Shown: piece after piece, positions 41,656 through 50,242 of the stretch
Numbering within the stretch: position 1 is the first letter of the stretch
Layout of the letters: each line of letters opens with the position of its first letter
From: Effusibacillus dendaii
GTDB taxonomy: Bacteria > Bacillota > Bacilli > Tumebacillales > Effusibacillaceae
Direction of reading: 5' to 3'
NCBI RefSeq assembly: GCF_015097055.1
Contig: NZ_AP023366.1
Span: 2,144,001 to 2,208,000 of the forward strand
DNA length: 64,000 nt
Notes under the pieces: generated by a model
Databases searched by the model: none
What the model saw: the letters and a program-made list of their open reading frames with translations, nothing else
What the model was told of the DNA's origin: nothing
Position numbers and translations under genes: made by a program

Positions 41656-42390
41656 ATGCGAAGGAAAAGCCATGTGTGGATGTTCGTTACGCTTACCTTC
41701 CTCGTTAGCAGCCTCACGTCATGCTCAACGGGAGGAAATCGGAACGCACAGGCATCTGACCAACAGCAAAAACCGGATTACAACCAAACCAAATCGATGA
41801 TGCTTGATATCCTTCATTCCAAAGAAGGAAGAGACACGCTAACTGATATAATGAAAGAACCCACCTTCAAAAAGAACCTTGTCGTTACCGAACAGGATGT
41901 ATCCAGCGCGATTGTAAAAACATTAAACAACGATCAAACACAGAAGCGAATCCTGGAAGCGCAGATGACCAATCCCAACTTCGCTGCCACAATGGTAAAA
42001 GCATCCAAACAAGAACAACAAAAGATGCTCAAACAGTTAATGAAAGACCCAGAATACCAAAATTCCATATTAACCTTGATGAAATCGCCCGATTATCAAA
42101 GACTGGTGCTGACTACACTCGAATCACCTGAATATCGACAGCAAACCATGAAAATCCTTGCCGAATCCTTGCAAAACCCCGAGTTTAAACTGATCTTTAT
42201 GGATATTGTAAAAGAAGCCATTCGCTCGGGTGCTGGGGTTTCCAAAACAGGCGGTCAACAAGGCGGTAAACAGCAGGGCGGGCAGGATGGTCAACAGCAA
42301 GGGAATCAAAGCGGCGGATCGTCCGAACAGAGTGATGGAGGCGACGGCGGCGGCCAAGACGATCAACAAAAAAAGAAAAAAGAAGAATAA
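41656..42390 (+). CDS. gerD: Spore germination lipoprotein GerD
   Basis: A 244-residue secreted lipoprotein. The signal peptide ends in the lipobox LTSCS (Cys24). The body is alpha-helical with repeated 'NPxF/SPxY' helical segments (MTNPNFAATMVKASKQE, MKDPEYQNSIL, MKSPDYQRLV, LESPEYRQQTM, LQNPEFKLIFM), a striking ~19-residue periodicity. The last ~50 residues are Gly/Gln-rich low complexity. GerD organises germinant receptors into the germinosome at the inner spore membrane. AAAGGAGGG precedes the ATG. Confidence 0.95.
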   Translation: MRRKSHVWMFVTLTFLVSSLTSCSTGGNRNAQASDQQQKPDYNQTKSMMLDILHSKEGRDTLTDIMKEPTFKKNLVVTEQDVSSAIVKTLNNDQTQKRILEAQMTNPNFAATMVKASKQEQQKMLKQLMKDPEYQNSILTLMKSPDYQRLVLTTLESPEYRQQTMKILAESLQNPEFKLIFMDIVKEAIRSGAGVSKTGGQQGGKQQGGQDGQQQGNQSGGSSEQSDGGDGGGQDDQQKKKKEE

Positions 42391-42397
42391 TAAAAAC

Positions 42398-42456
42398 ACC
42401 CCTTGCATGAGATTTTAGAACTCCGCTGTTCGAAGGACTGCTCTCATTCAAGGGGT
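42398..42456. terminator. Bidirectional terminator between gerD and mrp
   Basis: ACCCCTTG and CAAGGGGT with inner TGAG/CTCA pairs form a long interrupted stem, with T-rich tails on both sides (TATTG on plus, TTTTTATT on minus). Confidence 0.75.
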
Positions 42457-42461
42457 TATTG

Positions 42462-43559
42462 TTACGCGCCGGAGGTTGCCGTCATTTTAATATCCGCTTT
42501 GACAGCTACATTTTGTGCAATTTTCTCAAATACGCGTGCCTGTTCCGAGCCATCTGCAAAAATACCGCTTCCCGAAGCAGTCGCTACCGTTAACGGGATT
42601 TGTCCGAGAAGTTCTGTATTTAATTCGCAGGCCAGTTTTTCGCCGCCGCCTTGGCCAAAAATGTAATGTTTTTCTCCATTCACTTCAAAATAAGACATGT
42701 TTTCAATGACGCCTATAATCTCATGATTCGTCCGAATTGCCATGGTGCCTGCTCTTGCCGCTACTTCTGTAGCGTTGGATTGCGGTGTGGTAACAATAAT
42801 TTCTTTGCTTTTTGGCAGCAAAGAATGCACATCTAACGCTACATCCCCCGTTCCGGGCGGCAAATCAAGCAGCATTACGTCAAGATCACCCCAAAACGCT
42901 TCGGTAAAAAAGTTGCGGAGCATTTTGCCAAGCATCGGGCCACGCCACACAACCGGGTTGTTCTCATGAACAAAAAATCCCATCGACATGATCTTGATGC
43001 CGTCCTGCTGTACCGGCATAATCATTTTATCGACAAGCGTTGGCCGCTTGTCTCCTAGATTGAAAATATTCGGCAAGCTAAAACCATATATGTCAGCGTC
43101 AATCACACCAACCCGGTAGCCCAACCGAGACAAAGCAACCGCCAAATTGGCTGTTGTGGTCGATTTTCCGACTCCTCCTTTGCCAGAAGCTACAGCTATA
43201 AACACCGTTTTGGCATCTTCCCTGAGAAGGGCGGGGATTTCCGGCTGACCGGCTATCTGCAGCGGATCTGCCTGTCCGGCTCTTACTTTCGCCGCAAACC
43301 GGCTGCGTTCTTCTTCATTCATCGTTCCAATGACCACGTCATATGATTCAACTCCGGGCACCGCCGCCAATGCCGCACGAACATCTTGATCGATTTTATT
43401 GCGAAGCGGGCATCCGGCAACCGTCAGCAAAATTTCCACATTCACGTGACTGCCTTGAATATCTACCCGTTTAACCATGTCCAACTCCACAATGCTCCGA
43501 TGGACTTCCGGATCCTCCACTTTACGCAAAGCATCCAAAACTTGTTGTTCTGTAACCAC
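42462..43559 (-). CDS. Mrp/ApbC-family P-loop ATPase (SalA-like)
   Basis: A 365-residue protein with an N-terminal MIP18/DUF59 domain (TEQQVLDALRKVEDPEV, VAGCPLRNKIDQ) and a C-terminal Mrp ATPase with deviant Walker A SGKGGVGKSTTTANLA, DADIYG, and 'LPPGTGDVALDVHSL'. Relatives carry Fe-S clusters or, as SalA, regulate gene expression. The CxxC pair that many Mrp proteins have after ENMSYF is replaced here by FEVNGEKHYIFG, so cluster carriage at that site is unlikely. It lies in the conserved cwlD-mrp-gerD order. Confidence 0.92.
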   Translation of the reverse strand: MVTEQQVLDALRKVEDPEVHRSIVELDMVKRVDIQGSHVNVEILLTVAGCPLRNKIDQDVRAALAAVPGVESYDVVIGTMNEEERSRFAAKVRAGQADPLQIAGQPEIPALLREDAKTVFIAVASGKGGVGKSTTTANLAVALSRLGYRVGVIDADIYGFSLPNIFNLGDKRPTLVDKMIMPVQQDGIKIMSMGFFVHENNPVVWRGPMLGKMLRNFFTEAFWGDLDVMLLDLPPGTGDVALDVHSLLPKSKEIIVTTPQSNATEVAARAGTMAIRTNHEIIGVIENMSYFEVNGEKHYIFGQGGGEKLACELNTELLGQIPLTVATASGSGIFADGSEQARVFEKIAQNVAVKADIKMTATSGA

Positions 43560-43622
43560 TGATCCTTCACCTCCAAATTTACAGTTTACATTTTACCCTT
43601 TAATCACGGTTCGCACAAATGT

Positions 43623-44345
43623 TTATCTTACATTTTCCGAGTTACTGAAATAGTCCAGAACTCCTTGGTAGAGTGAATACGCAATTTTTTTCTGATAGGT
43701 ACTTTTTTTTAACAGCTCAAGTTCCTGCGCATTCGATAAAAATCCGACCTCTGCCAACACAGAGGGTACTCCCGCCTGCCTCAACAAATACAAATTTTCC
43801 TGCTGCTCAATGTCACGCTTGGAATCCAATTCCTGCTTAAAATAGGCTTGAATTGACTGAGCCAGCAATTTGCTGGCAGGCACATCCGAATCGTAAAAAG
43901 CTTGCGCTCCCTTCCCTCCGCTCGGATTTGAATTCAGGTGTATCGACAGGAACATATCCGCTTCATTGTCTTTAATCTTCATCAGGCGAGCGCGCAAATC
44001 TTCCGCTTTTCTTCTGCTAAGCCCTTTGGTTTCTGGTTTCGCCAGGTCACGGTCGTCCTCTCGGGTCATAATCACATATGCCCCGGATTGCTGCAGGTAA
44101 TCACGCAAGTATTTCGCTATATTTAAGTTGATTGTCTTTTCGATTGTTCCGTCTGCGGCGACCGCCCCCCCATCCGGACCACCATGTCCCGCATCCACCA
44201 CGATGGTGTAGCCAGATAAAGAAGCACTTTCTGTCCATAATTTTGTGATAGGAATGTCTGATTTGATCAAATTTACAAAGAACAACAAGATCGCTAATGT
44301 ACCCGCGATAATAGATATCTTCCGCCAATCCTTTGAAGCTTCCAT
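43623..44345 (-). CDS. cwlD: Germination-specific N-acetylmuramoyl-L-alanine amidase CwlD
   Basis: A 240-residue Amidase_3 enzyme. A single N-terminal membrane helix (ISIIAGTLAILLFFVNLI) is followed by the zinc amidase domain with VDAGHGGPDGG (His, Glu region), 'FLSIHLNSNPSG' (second His) and 'SVLAEVGFLSN' (catalytic Glu). CwlD helps make muramic delta-lactam in the spore cortex. Start 44345 has GAGGAGGAG upstream; an upstream extension running into the tandem repeat is rejected. Confidence 0.95.
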   Translation of the reverse strand: MEASKDWRKISIIAGTLAILLFFVNLIKSDIPITKLWTESASLSGYTIVVDAGHGGPDGGAVAADGTIEKTINLNIAKYLRDYLQQSGAYVIMTREDDRDLAKPETKGLSRRKAEDLRARLMKIKDNEADMFLSIHLNSNPSGGKGAQAFYDSDVPASKLLAQSIQAYFKQELDSKRDIEQQENLYLLRQAGVPSVLAEVGFLSNAQELELLKKSTYQKKIAYSLYQGVLDYFSNSENVR

Positions 44346-44362
44346 GCTCCTCCTCCTCAGCT

Positions 44363-44440
44363 TAGCGAGACTTGTGCCCTTTGGGTGCATAGCACGACTT
44401 GGCACCTATGGTGCCTAAGCGTGACTTGTGCCCTTTGGGT
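44363..44440. repeat. 27-bp tandem repeat, three units, upstream of cwlD
   Basis: Units begin at 44363, 44390 and 44417. Units 1 and 3 share the exact sequence GACTTGTGCCCTTTGGGT; the middle unit has diverged to GACTTGGCACCTATGGTGCC, itself a palindrome. It lies in the promoter/leader region of cwlD. Confidence 0.85.
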
Positions 44441-44514
44441 AGTTGTCTCTCACATATATATGAAGAAGCAGGACAAAACCATGACAGAAAGTGGACAAAA
44501 CGGGTAACAAAAAA

Positions 44515-44534
44515 AGACACCCAAACGGGTGTCT
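44515..44534 (-). terminator. Stranded original terminator of the rpsI operon
   Basis: AGACACCC - AAAC - GGGTGTCT; on the minus strand TTTTTTTGTTACC follows. It sits next to the duplicated rpsI tail and no longer follows a gene, which suggests it ended the rpsI operon before the island was inserted. Confidence 0.8.
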
Positions 44535-44561
44535 GGTAGCAGCTTGTTTGACGTATCGCAA

Positions 44562-44624
44562 TTAATGCTTGGAGAATTGCGGAGCGCGGCGAACCGCTTT
44601 GAGTCCGTACTTTTTCCGTTCTTC
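44562..44624 (-). repeat. Duplicated rpsI 3' end (left attachment-site candidate, attL)
   Basis: 63 bases that match the 3' end of rpsI at 50799-50860 with about five differences. Read on the minus strand they give [19 protein letters not shown] and a stop, against [19 protein letters not shown] in intact S9. A 28-bp stretch (44594-44621) is identical to 50830-50857. This is the scar expected when a tyrosine-recombinase element integrates into the 3' end of rpsI. Confidence 0.9.
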
Positions 44625-44746
44625 TATTTCAGGGTTTTAAGGTATTTCATATGAGGCTGAAAACCCTAATAAATCAACTATTTTTCATTTTCGTTTTTCA
44701 TACCGTTTCAAGGTCTTTCATACTTTTGTGGGTGAATTGTGGGTGC

Positions 44747-44771
44747 TGAGGGTGGGCACCCTCATTTTTTT
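44747..44771 (+). terminator. Terminator at the left end of the island
   Basis: TGAGGGTG - GG - CACCCTCA followed by seven Ts. It shields the following TGTTACA array and ger operon from upstream transcription. Confidence 0.8.
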
Positions 44772-44801
44772 CTTCCAGCAATACAGTATTCATCCCAGTT
44801 T

Positions 44802-44850
44802 TGTTACACGATTGTTACACCGATGTCACAGAGTTGTTACATAATACAAT
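44802..44850 (+). promoter_or_regulatory. Third TGTTACA 11-bp array
   Basis: Heptamers start at 44802, 44813, 44824 (TGTCACA) and 44835, exactly 11 bp apart, with the same TGTCACA variant in third position as the array at 32847. A TACAAT -10-like sequence follows at 44845. It lies 350 bases upstream of the germinant receptor operon. Confidence 0.7.
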
Positions 44851-44923
44851 AAATTTCCAATTCAACTCAGATCAATTCCGAGCCTCTATTAAGTACCCGT
44901 AGACTTATTTTCCATCTTATACC

Positions 44924-45049
44924 ATGAAACGAAAACAAAAAATTGCCGAGTTAAAGCCAGATAATTACCAGCCCGTTACTTTTTCCTGCCATAGAGGAGA
45001 GTGCAACGATAGATGTAGTGTTGTCGATACTGCGGCCCGACGATCATAA
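44924..45049 (+). CDS. Possible 41-residue protein of unknown function
   Basis: A short frame (MKRKQKIAELKPDNYQPVTF..., with two cysteine-containing stretches SCHRGEC and DRCSVVD) between the TGTTACA array and the ger operon. There is no good ribosome site. It could be a transposase N-terminal scrap. It is reported only because it is the one frame in this ~350-base gap with protein-like composition. Confidence 0.2.
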   Translation: MKRKQKIAELKPDNYQPVTFSCHRGECNDRCSVVDTAARRS

Positions 45050-45199
45050 ATGAACGTGGTCGCCGCCCATTTCTTTCCTCTCGATTCTCGGATTCCTCAA
45101 ATCACTACGCTTTGGTACTATCCTAAAAAGCCCGAGCTGTTTTAACGAAACCGTATTTTGTCAATAATAAAATGATAAAAGTACGACAAGGGGATCGCT

Positions 45200-46780
45200 A
45201 TGGGCAATGTAAAAAAATTTTTGAACCATCTGTTACGCTCCGACCGGAAAAAGTCGGCAAATGCCGAACTGCCAAGCAAGAATCCACAAACCCAAACATT
45301 GCTATCCAGAAAATTGAATGAAAATTTGCAACTGATACAAGACATTTATTCGGATTGTTCCGACGTCATTTTTCATGACTTTTTGATCGGCGATCAAACA
45401 AAAGCCGTACTTATTTACATCGATGGTCTTACCAATGTTGAAGAGTTAGACCGAAATGTACTAGCACCGCTTCAGCAGGATTTCGCTCTGGAACATACAC
45501 TTCCGAACATTCGTAAAAAAATCGCCGTCTCGTCCATAAAACATGTGAAAACCGTAGCTGATGTCATCGAAGAAATATCCGGCGGGAATCCCGTCCTGCT
45601 CATGGAGCGGGAAAAGCAAGGATTGTCGGTCGGATTGTCCAAGTGGGAAAAACGCACAATTGAAGAACCTACGGCCGAGTCGGTTTTACGGGGGCCAAGG
45701 GAAGGATTCATCGAATCGCTGCGGACCAATACTGCTTTGCTGCGGCGGAAAGTAAGAAGTCCGAACCTGAAAATCAAATCGATGAACATCGGGACCTATT
45801 CCGGAACGACGATCGCCATTGCCTATATCGAGGGAATTGCGGCTCCCGCTTTAGTCGAGGAAATGAAGAGCCGGTTACAACGGATTGAGATCGATGGCAT
45901 ATTGGAAAGCGTGTATATCGAGGAATTGATTGAAGACAATCCTCTTTCCCCCTTCCCTCAACTTCTTTCGACAGAACGGCCGGATGTGGCAAGCGCCTAT
46001 TTGCTGGAAGGGCATGTCGTCGTATTAGTCGACGGAACCCCCAGTGTGCTGATCGCTCCGGTTACAATTTTTTCCTTGCTGCAATCGCCTGAAGATTATT
46101 ATGAGCGATACGTTGTCGGTACGGCGATTCGTTGGCTGCGTTATCTGTTTTATGCCATCTCTTTGCTGGGGCCTTCATTTTATGTCGCCATCATTACGTA
46201 TCACCAGGAAATGATTCCGGCCAACCTTTTATTAACGATGGCGAAATCACGTGAACAAGTACCATTTCCCGCCCTTGTGGAGGCCCTACTTATGGAATCC
46301 ATGTTTGAAGCGCTGCGTGAGGCTGGCGCCAGACTCCCCAGGCAAATCGGAACAGCCGTCAGCATTGTTGGGGCACTTGTCATCGGTCAAGCGGCGATTG
46401 CAGCCGGTATCGTGTCCGCTCCGATGGTGGTGGTTGTGGCCATTACGGGAATCGCTTCATTTATGGCTCCCCGGTTCACTGTTGGAATTGCCGTCAGGCT
46501 GCTTCGTTTCCCCATGATGTTCCTTGCGGGTTTCCTGGGGCTTCTCGGCGTGTTTCTGGGAGGAATTGTCATTTTGAATCATCTCCTTACCCTTCGTTCT
46601 TTCGGGGTTCCCTATATGTCTCCTCTGGCCCCGATGAAAGGCCGCGACCTGAAAGATGTACTTTGGCGGGCTCCGCGTTGGATGTTGAACACACGCCCAC
46701 ACTTGACCGGAGAATGGAATCCCTATCGGCAGGCTCCCAGACAACAGCCAAGTCCAGCCAAAGGGGATGAAGAGGGATAA
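45200..46780 (+). CDS. gerKA: Germinant receptor A subunit (GerA/GerKA family)
   Basis: A 526-residue GerA-family protein of the inner spore membrane. A hydrophilic N-terminal region (~300 residues) has 'LIQDIYSDCSDVIFHDFLIGD', 'GPREGFIESLRTNTALLRRKV', 'YIEGIAAPALVEEM' and 'SERPD'-type segment (LSTERPDVASAYLLEGHVVV). Then come about five membrane helices (FYAISLLGPSFYVAIITY, 'EALREAGARLPRQIGTAVSIVGALVIGQAA') and 'GVPYMSPLAP'. The family is certain; the symbol gerKA is by A-C-D-B order and resemblance and is approximate. First gene of the island operon. Confidence 0.92.
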   Translation: MGNVKKFLNHLLRSDRKKSANAELPSKNPQTQTLLSRKLNENLQLIQDIYSDCSDVIFHDFLIGDQTKAVLIYIDGLTNVEELDRNVLAPLQQDFALEHTLPNIRKKIAVSSIKHVKTVADVIEEISGGNPVLLMEREKQGLSVGLSKWEKRTIEEPTAESVLRGPREGFIESLRTNTALLRRKVRSPNLKIKSMNIGTYSGTTIAIAYIEGIAAPALVEEMKSRLQRIEIDGILESVYIEELIEDNPLSPFPQLLSTERPDVASAYLLEGHVVVLVDGTPSVLIAPVTIFSLLQSPEDYYERYVVGTAIRWLRYLFYAISLLGPSFYVAIITYHQEMIPANLLLTMAKSREQVPFPALVEALLMESMFEALREAGARLPRQIGTAVSIVGALVIGQAAIAAGIVSAPMVVVVAITGIASFMAPRFTVGIAVRLLRFPMMFLAGFLGLLGVFLGGIVILNHLLTLRSFGVPYMSPLAPMKGRDLKDVLWRAPRWMLNTRPHLTGEWNPYRQAPRQQPSPAKGDEEG

Positions 46781-46796
46781 TCGGAAGGGGATTTTC

Positions 46797-47984
46797 ATGG
46801 ATACAACAAGACGAAAAACCGTTCTTCTCCTCTTTTTCCTTTCTATTAATGCGCTGTTGCTTTCCGGCTGTTGGGACCGAACGGAAGTGAATGATTTGGC
46901 GATCATTACAGCAACCGGTTTGGATCTGACGGAAGATCATCAACTGGAGCTGTCCGTAAAAATATATCTTACGTCACCGTCAGCCCCTCAGCAGACGTCA
47001 GGGATGTCCGACACCAGTGGCGAGGGGGCCGGAAAATCGGTCGTTCGATCGGCGGCAGGACCGACCATGGCGGATGCGGTATCCAAATTGCAGCAGGTGA
47101 TCACTCGCAAGGTGTTTTGGGGGCAGGACGAAGTATTCATTTTTGGGGAAAGCTTGGCGAAAGAAGGCCTTGCCGGGCCGATGGAATTCTTGATGCGGCA
47201 CCCCGCTCCAAGGGAACGCGCAAACGTATTCGTCAGCAAAGGTTCGGCGAAAGATGTGCTGCAGCTTGAGCCCCCTATTGAACGCTCTGTTGCGGATGCG
47301 TTGCGGAAAATGGCCGAGTCGCAAACAGGACTGAATATCACGATGAAAGAACTGGCGCAAATGATGGCCGGAAGAGCCAAGGCGGCTGTCATCCCTTTGG
47401 TGGAAATCAAACCCCAACAAGAAAATCAGGAAGCGTTTCCGTTTATTAATGGAGCGGCAATATTGAAAAACGGGAAACTGGTCGGGCGCATGAACGATAG
47501 CGCAACCCGGGGGATCATGTGGCTGAGAAACGAAGTAAAAAGAGGCACCGTGACCGTTTCCCCGAAAAACACCAAAGGACATGTTTCCCTCCAACTGCTA
47601 AGAAGCCATACGGAATTGGTTCCGCATATTCACGGGGACAACTGGAGCATAACTGTCAAGATTGAAACTCAGGACGATATCGTCGAAAATACAACGGACC
47701 TGGATCTCGCGGATCCGAAGCATATCGAAGAATTGGAAACAGAATTGGGATCCGACATCAAACATCGTGTGAACATGGCCCTGGCACAAGCGCAGAAAAA
47801 AATGAACGCCGACATTTTCAATTTTGCCGATACTTTTTACCGTAAATATCCGAAAGAATGGAATCAAAACAAGGATCGCTGGGACGAGATATATCCGAAT
47901 GTGGAAGTCAAGCTGGAGACGAACCCTAAAGTTGCCAGACCGGGAATGACAGGCAAAAGCCTTTTTAAGCCGAATCAGAGGTGA
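46797..47984 (+). CDS. gerKC: Germinant receptor C subunit lipoprotein (GerC family)
   Basis: A 395-residue lipoprotein. The signal peptide ends in LLLSGC (lipobox), directly followed by WDRTEVNDLAII, the classic GerC start. Later family segments include 'GQDEVFIFGESLAKEG', 'RHPAPRERANVFVSKG', 'GAAILKNGKLVG' and a C-terminal 'ADIFNFADTFYRKYPKEW'. ATG 46797 has GGAAGGGG upstream; an earlier in-frame ATG (46767) would spoil the signal peptide. The C subunit is anchored outside the inner spore membrane and completes the receptor. Confidence 0.93.
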   Translation: MDTTRRKTVLLLFFLSINALLLSGCWDRTEVNDLAIITATGLDLTEDHQLELSVKIYLTSPSAPQQTSGMSDTSGEGAGKSVVRSAAGPTMADAVSKLQQVITRKVFWGQDEVFIFGESLAKEGLAGPMEFLMRHPAPRERANVFVSKGSAKDVLQLEPPIERSVADALRKMAESQTGLNITMKELAQMMAGRAKAAVIPLVEIKPQQENQEAFPFINGAAILKNGKLVGRMNDSATRGIMWLRNEVKRGTVTVSPKNTKGHVSLQLLRSHTELVPHIHGDNWSITVKIETQDDIVENTTDLDLADPKHIEELETELGSDIKHRVNMALAQAQKKMNADIFNFADTFYRKYPKEWNQNKDRWDEIYPNVEVKLETNPKVARPGMTGKSLFKPNQR

Positions 47985-47991
47985 TCAAAAA

Positions 47992-48240
47992 ATGGAATGG
48001 GCAGCGGTCTTGGGGATCGCAGCGGTTTTGGTTTTCATTCCCCTGTACGAATGGCCGAAAATGAACACGCAAATGAAAAGGGAAAAAACCGCCTTTGCCG
48101 CAATGACCGTTTTGGGAGGGATTCTGGCTTTTTTGCTCGTTTTCTATCCGGAAATGCCGGGGCCCACGCAATTCATTGATGCCATGTACAAACCGCTGGT
48201 GAAATTTCTCGAGAAATTAACCGCGGAAAGGAGCGGATGA
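47992..48240 (+). CDS. Germinant receptor small D-type subunit
   Basis: An 82-residue protein with two membrane helices (WAAVLGIAAVLVFIPLYEW and TAFAAMTVLGGILAFLLVFYP) joined by a basic loop. This is the layout of the small D subunits encoded within many ger operons. It starts 8 bases after the C-subunit stop, with GAGGTGATC as ribosome site. D subunits modulate receptor responsiveness. Confidence 0.8.
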   Translation: MEWAAVLGIAAVLVFIPLYEWPKMNTQMKREKTAFAAMTVLGGILAFLLVFYPEMPGPTQFIDAMYKPLVKFLEKLTAERSG

Positions 48241-48244
48241 GAAG

Positions 48245-49330
48245 ATGATCGAAAAAGGGGAAATTTCCGCATCACAATTGGGAAAGATGATGTATTTGGC
48301 CATCATCCCTACAGCGATTCTCACGTCACCTTCGATTACGTTCAAATTAGCGAAACAAGATCTGTGGATTTCGCCGATCTGGGCCTTGAGCGGACTGATT
48401 GCCGTTTATGTCGCGTTGCGGCTCCATAACATGTATCCCGGCCAAAATATCGCCCAAGCATGTGAACGCATCCTCGGCCGGTTTCCCGGAAAAATGATGG
48501 GGTTCATATTTCCGTTTTTTTATTTATATGTCAACGGTATTGTCGTACGGGAATACGGCGAATTCGTGGTTGGTACATTCCTGCTTAATACCCCGCTCAT
48601 CGTGGTGTCAGGCAGTATGGTGCTGGTATGTGCCATAGCCGTACGCGGAGGCGTGGAAATTGTGGGGAGGTATGCCGATCTCTTTCTTCCCGCTTTTATA
48701 ACTCTTTTTCTACTCATTATTGTTCCAATCCTTCCTGATCTGCGTGTGTCGAATATGCTTCCGGTCATGGGAGAAGGGATTATGCCTTCTATCGCGGGAT
48801 CTTTCGTCCTGCAAACCTGGTTTAGCGAATGGATCACCACATCGTTTTTGCTCCCCTTTGTAGCTGATCAAAAAAAAGCGACAAAAAGCATCTTGATTTC
48901 CTTATTAGCGGTAATACTGACGCTGGTTGTTTCCAATCTGGCGACACTGTTGCTCCTGGGAGAGATAACAGGCAATTTTACCTATCCCTTTCTGATTCTT
49001 GCGAGGTACATCAACCTGGCCGATTTTTTCACCCATTTGGAAGCGCTGTTCATGGCCATTTGGGTGTTGGGTGCGTTTGTGAAAATCTGCGTATTTTTTT
49101 ACGTGACCGTTCTTGGCGCCGCCCAATGGATGAACCTGTCCGATTATCGGCCGATTGTGTTCCCGCTTGGCTTTATTTTAACCTTATTCAGCATTTGGGT
49201 AGCGCCCAATCTGCAGGAATTAACGCATGCGATATCTACGTCCGTGACATTTTCTATGTTGACTGTGTTGGTGGTTATTCCAGTGTTACTATTCAGTATT
49301 GCTTGGGTGCAAAAACAATTTACAAGATAA
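48245..49330 (+). CDS. gerKB: Germinant receptor B subunit (GerB family)
   Basis: A 361-residue polytopic protein of the APC superfamily, ten or so helices, with the GerB-family N terminus KGEISASQLGKMMYLAIIPT and 'YPGQNIAQACERILGRFPGK'. Helices include 'GFIFPFFYLYVNGIVVREYGEFV' and 'SFVLQTWFSEWITTSFLLPFV'. The B subunit is thought to bind the germinant. It is the last gene of the A-C-D-B operon. Confidence 0.92.
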   Translation: MIEKGEISASQLGKMMYLAIIPTAILTSPSITFKLAKQDLWISPIWALSGLIAVYVALRLHNMYPGQNIAQACERILGRFPGKMMGFIFPFFYLYVNGIVVREYGEFVVGTFLLNTPLIVVSGSMVLVCAIAVRGGVEIVGRYADLFLPAFITLFLLIIVPILPDLRVSNMLPVMGEGIMPSIAGSFVLQTWFSEWITTSFLLPFVADQKKATKSILISLLAVILTLVVSNLATLLLLGEITGNFTYPFLILARYINLADFFTHLEALFMAIWVLGAFVKICVFFYVTVLGAAQWMNLSDYRPIVFPLGFILTLFSIWVAPNLQELTHAISTSVTFSMLTVLVVIPVLLFSIAWVQKQFTR

Positions 49331-49399
49331 GGACAATGAGGCAATTCCACTCGTATCGCCAACTAATTCCTCAGAGAAGACAAGAATAGGGAGTTTTAC

Positions 49400-49483
49400 A
49401 TGATCCACGAGGTGAAAAAACGAGGATTGAACATCCCGCAGATCGCTCGTGAATTGGCAGAGATCGTAAAAATCCACAAATGA
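49400..49483 (+). pseudogene. IS21-type transposase N-terminal scrap
   Basis: A short frame starting MIHEVKKRGLNIPQIARELAE that resembles the helix-turn-helix start of IS21 IstA-type transposases, then ends at a TGA. The sequence downstream to 49640 shows no continuing frame. Confidence 0.4.
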
Positions 49484-49679
49484 GTGAAAAAATCAAAGCC
49501 GGTTTCCTAAAAACGACAAGTCACTCGCCTAAGCAAGTTGGCCAGAAGCTACGCAAGAAGAAAAACCATTTTACAATCAACATCGTGCCTGCCAACGACT
49601 AAACGACCATGGTTAAAACCCAGGTCCCAGCCTGTAGACAAAGTTCCTAGCAGGAACAGGTCTATATGTTAAGCAAAAA

Positions 49680-49825
49680 TCGTTTGGATGAGACAGTAGC
49701 GACCTTTAGCCGTGTGATATCTTCAATTCCGAGTATCTCCGCCACTTGCTTCTTCGTCATGCCTTTTAATCTCATCTCAACTGCCCGCTTTTTTAACTCA
49801 AAGCTATAGTGTTTGAATGTTTGGC
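49680..49825 (-). pseudogene. IS3-type transposase OrfA fragment
   Basis: The frame HYSFELKKRAVEMRLKGMTKKQVAEILGIED is the N-terminal helix-turn-helix of an IS3-family OrfA. It is cut after 'TRLKV' and joined at its own start directly to the IS630-type fragment, showing one element inserted into or recombined with another. Confidence 0.65.
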
Positions 49826-50154
49826 TTTTCCTCGGGTTTCTGGCAAGCCAACGAAACGACCCTAGCTTTCGCTTCGGGCGTAATATCGGCCGGTCGGCCG
49901 GAGCGCTGAAGATCATCCAGCGCAGCTTTTACGCCCAATTGTAATGCCTTTTTAATACAGCGGTCTACTTTAGGTACGTTCGTGTGTAATTGAGCAGCAA
50001 TCCTGGGCACACTCAGGCCCTCTGTATCAAGCAATATCATACGAGCACGTTCAGCGTGACGAACTTGGGCGGTTCGGGATTGACTGATTTGTCGAAGCAT
50101 AGTCTGTTCTTCTTCTGAAAGTACAAGTACAGGTTTTTTATAGTAGGCGGCCAT
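49826..50154 (-). pseudogene. IS630-family transposase N-terminal fragment
   Basis: About 110 residues typical of IS630 transposases: LSEEEQTMLRQISQSRTAQV, 'ARMILLDTEGLSVPRIAAQLHTN', 'ALDDLQRSGRPADITPEAKARVVSLACQKPEE'. The catalytic DDE half is missing; the frame runs into the IS3-type fragment. Not functional. Confidence 0.8.
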
Positions 50155-50242
50155 TGGTATCCTCTCCCGACTGGATCTCTATACCAGGGATACCGTATTT
50201 TGGTATAAACTTATAGTATTTTCAAAACGTTATACTAGGTAG

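Noticed and set aside
45140-45200. SigG-type promoter for the ger operon (CGTATT...GATAAAAG)
   Set aside because: The -10 half departs from the CATACTA-type consensus at several positions; not strong enough to list.
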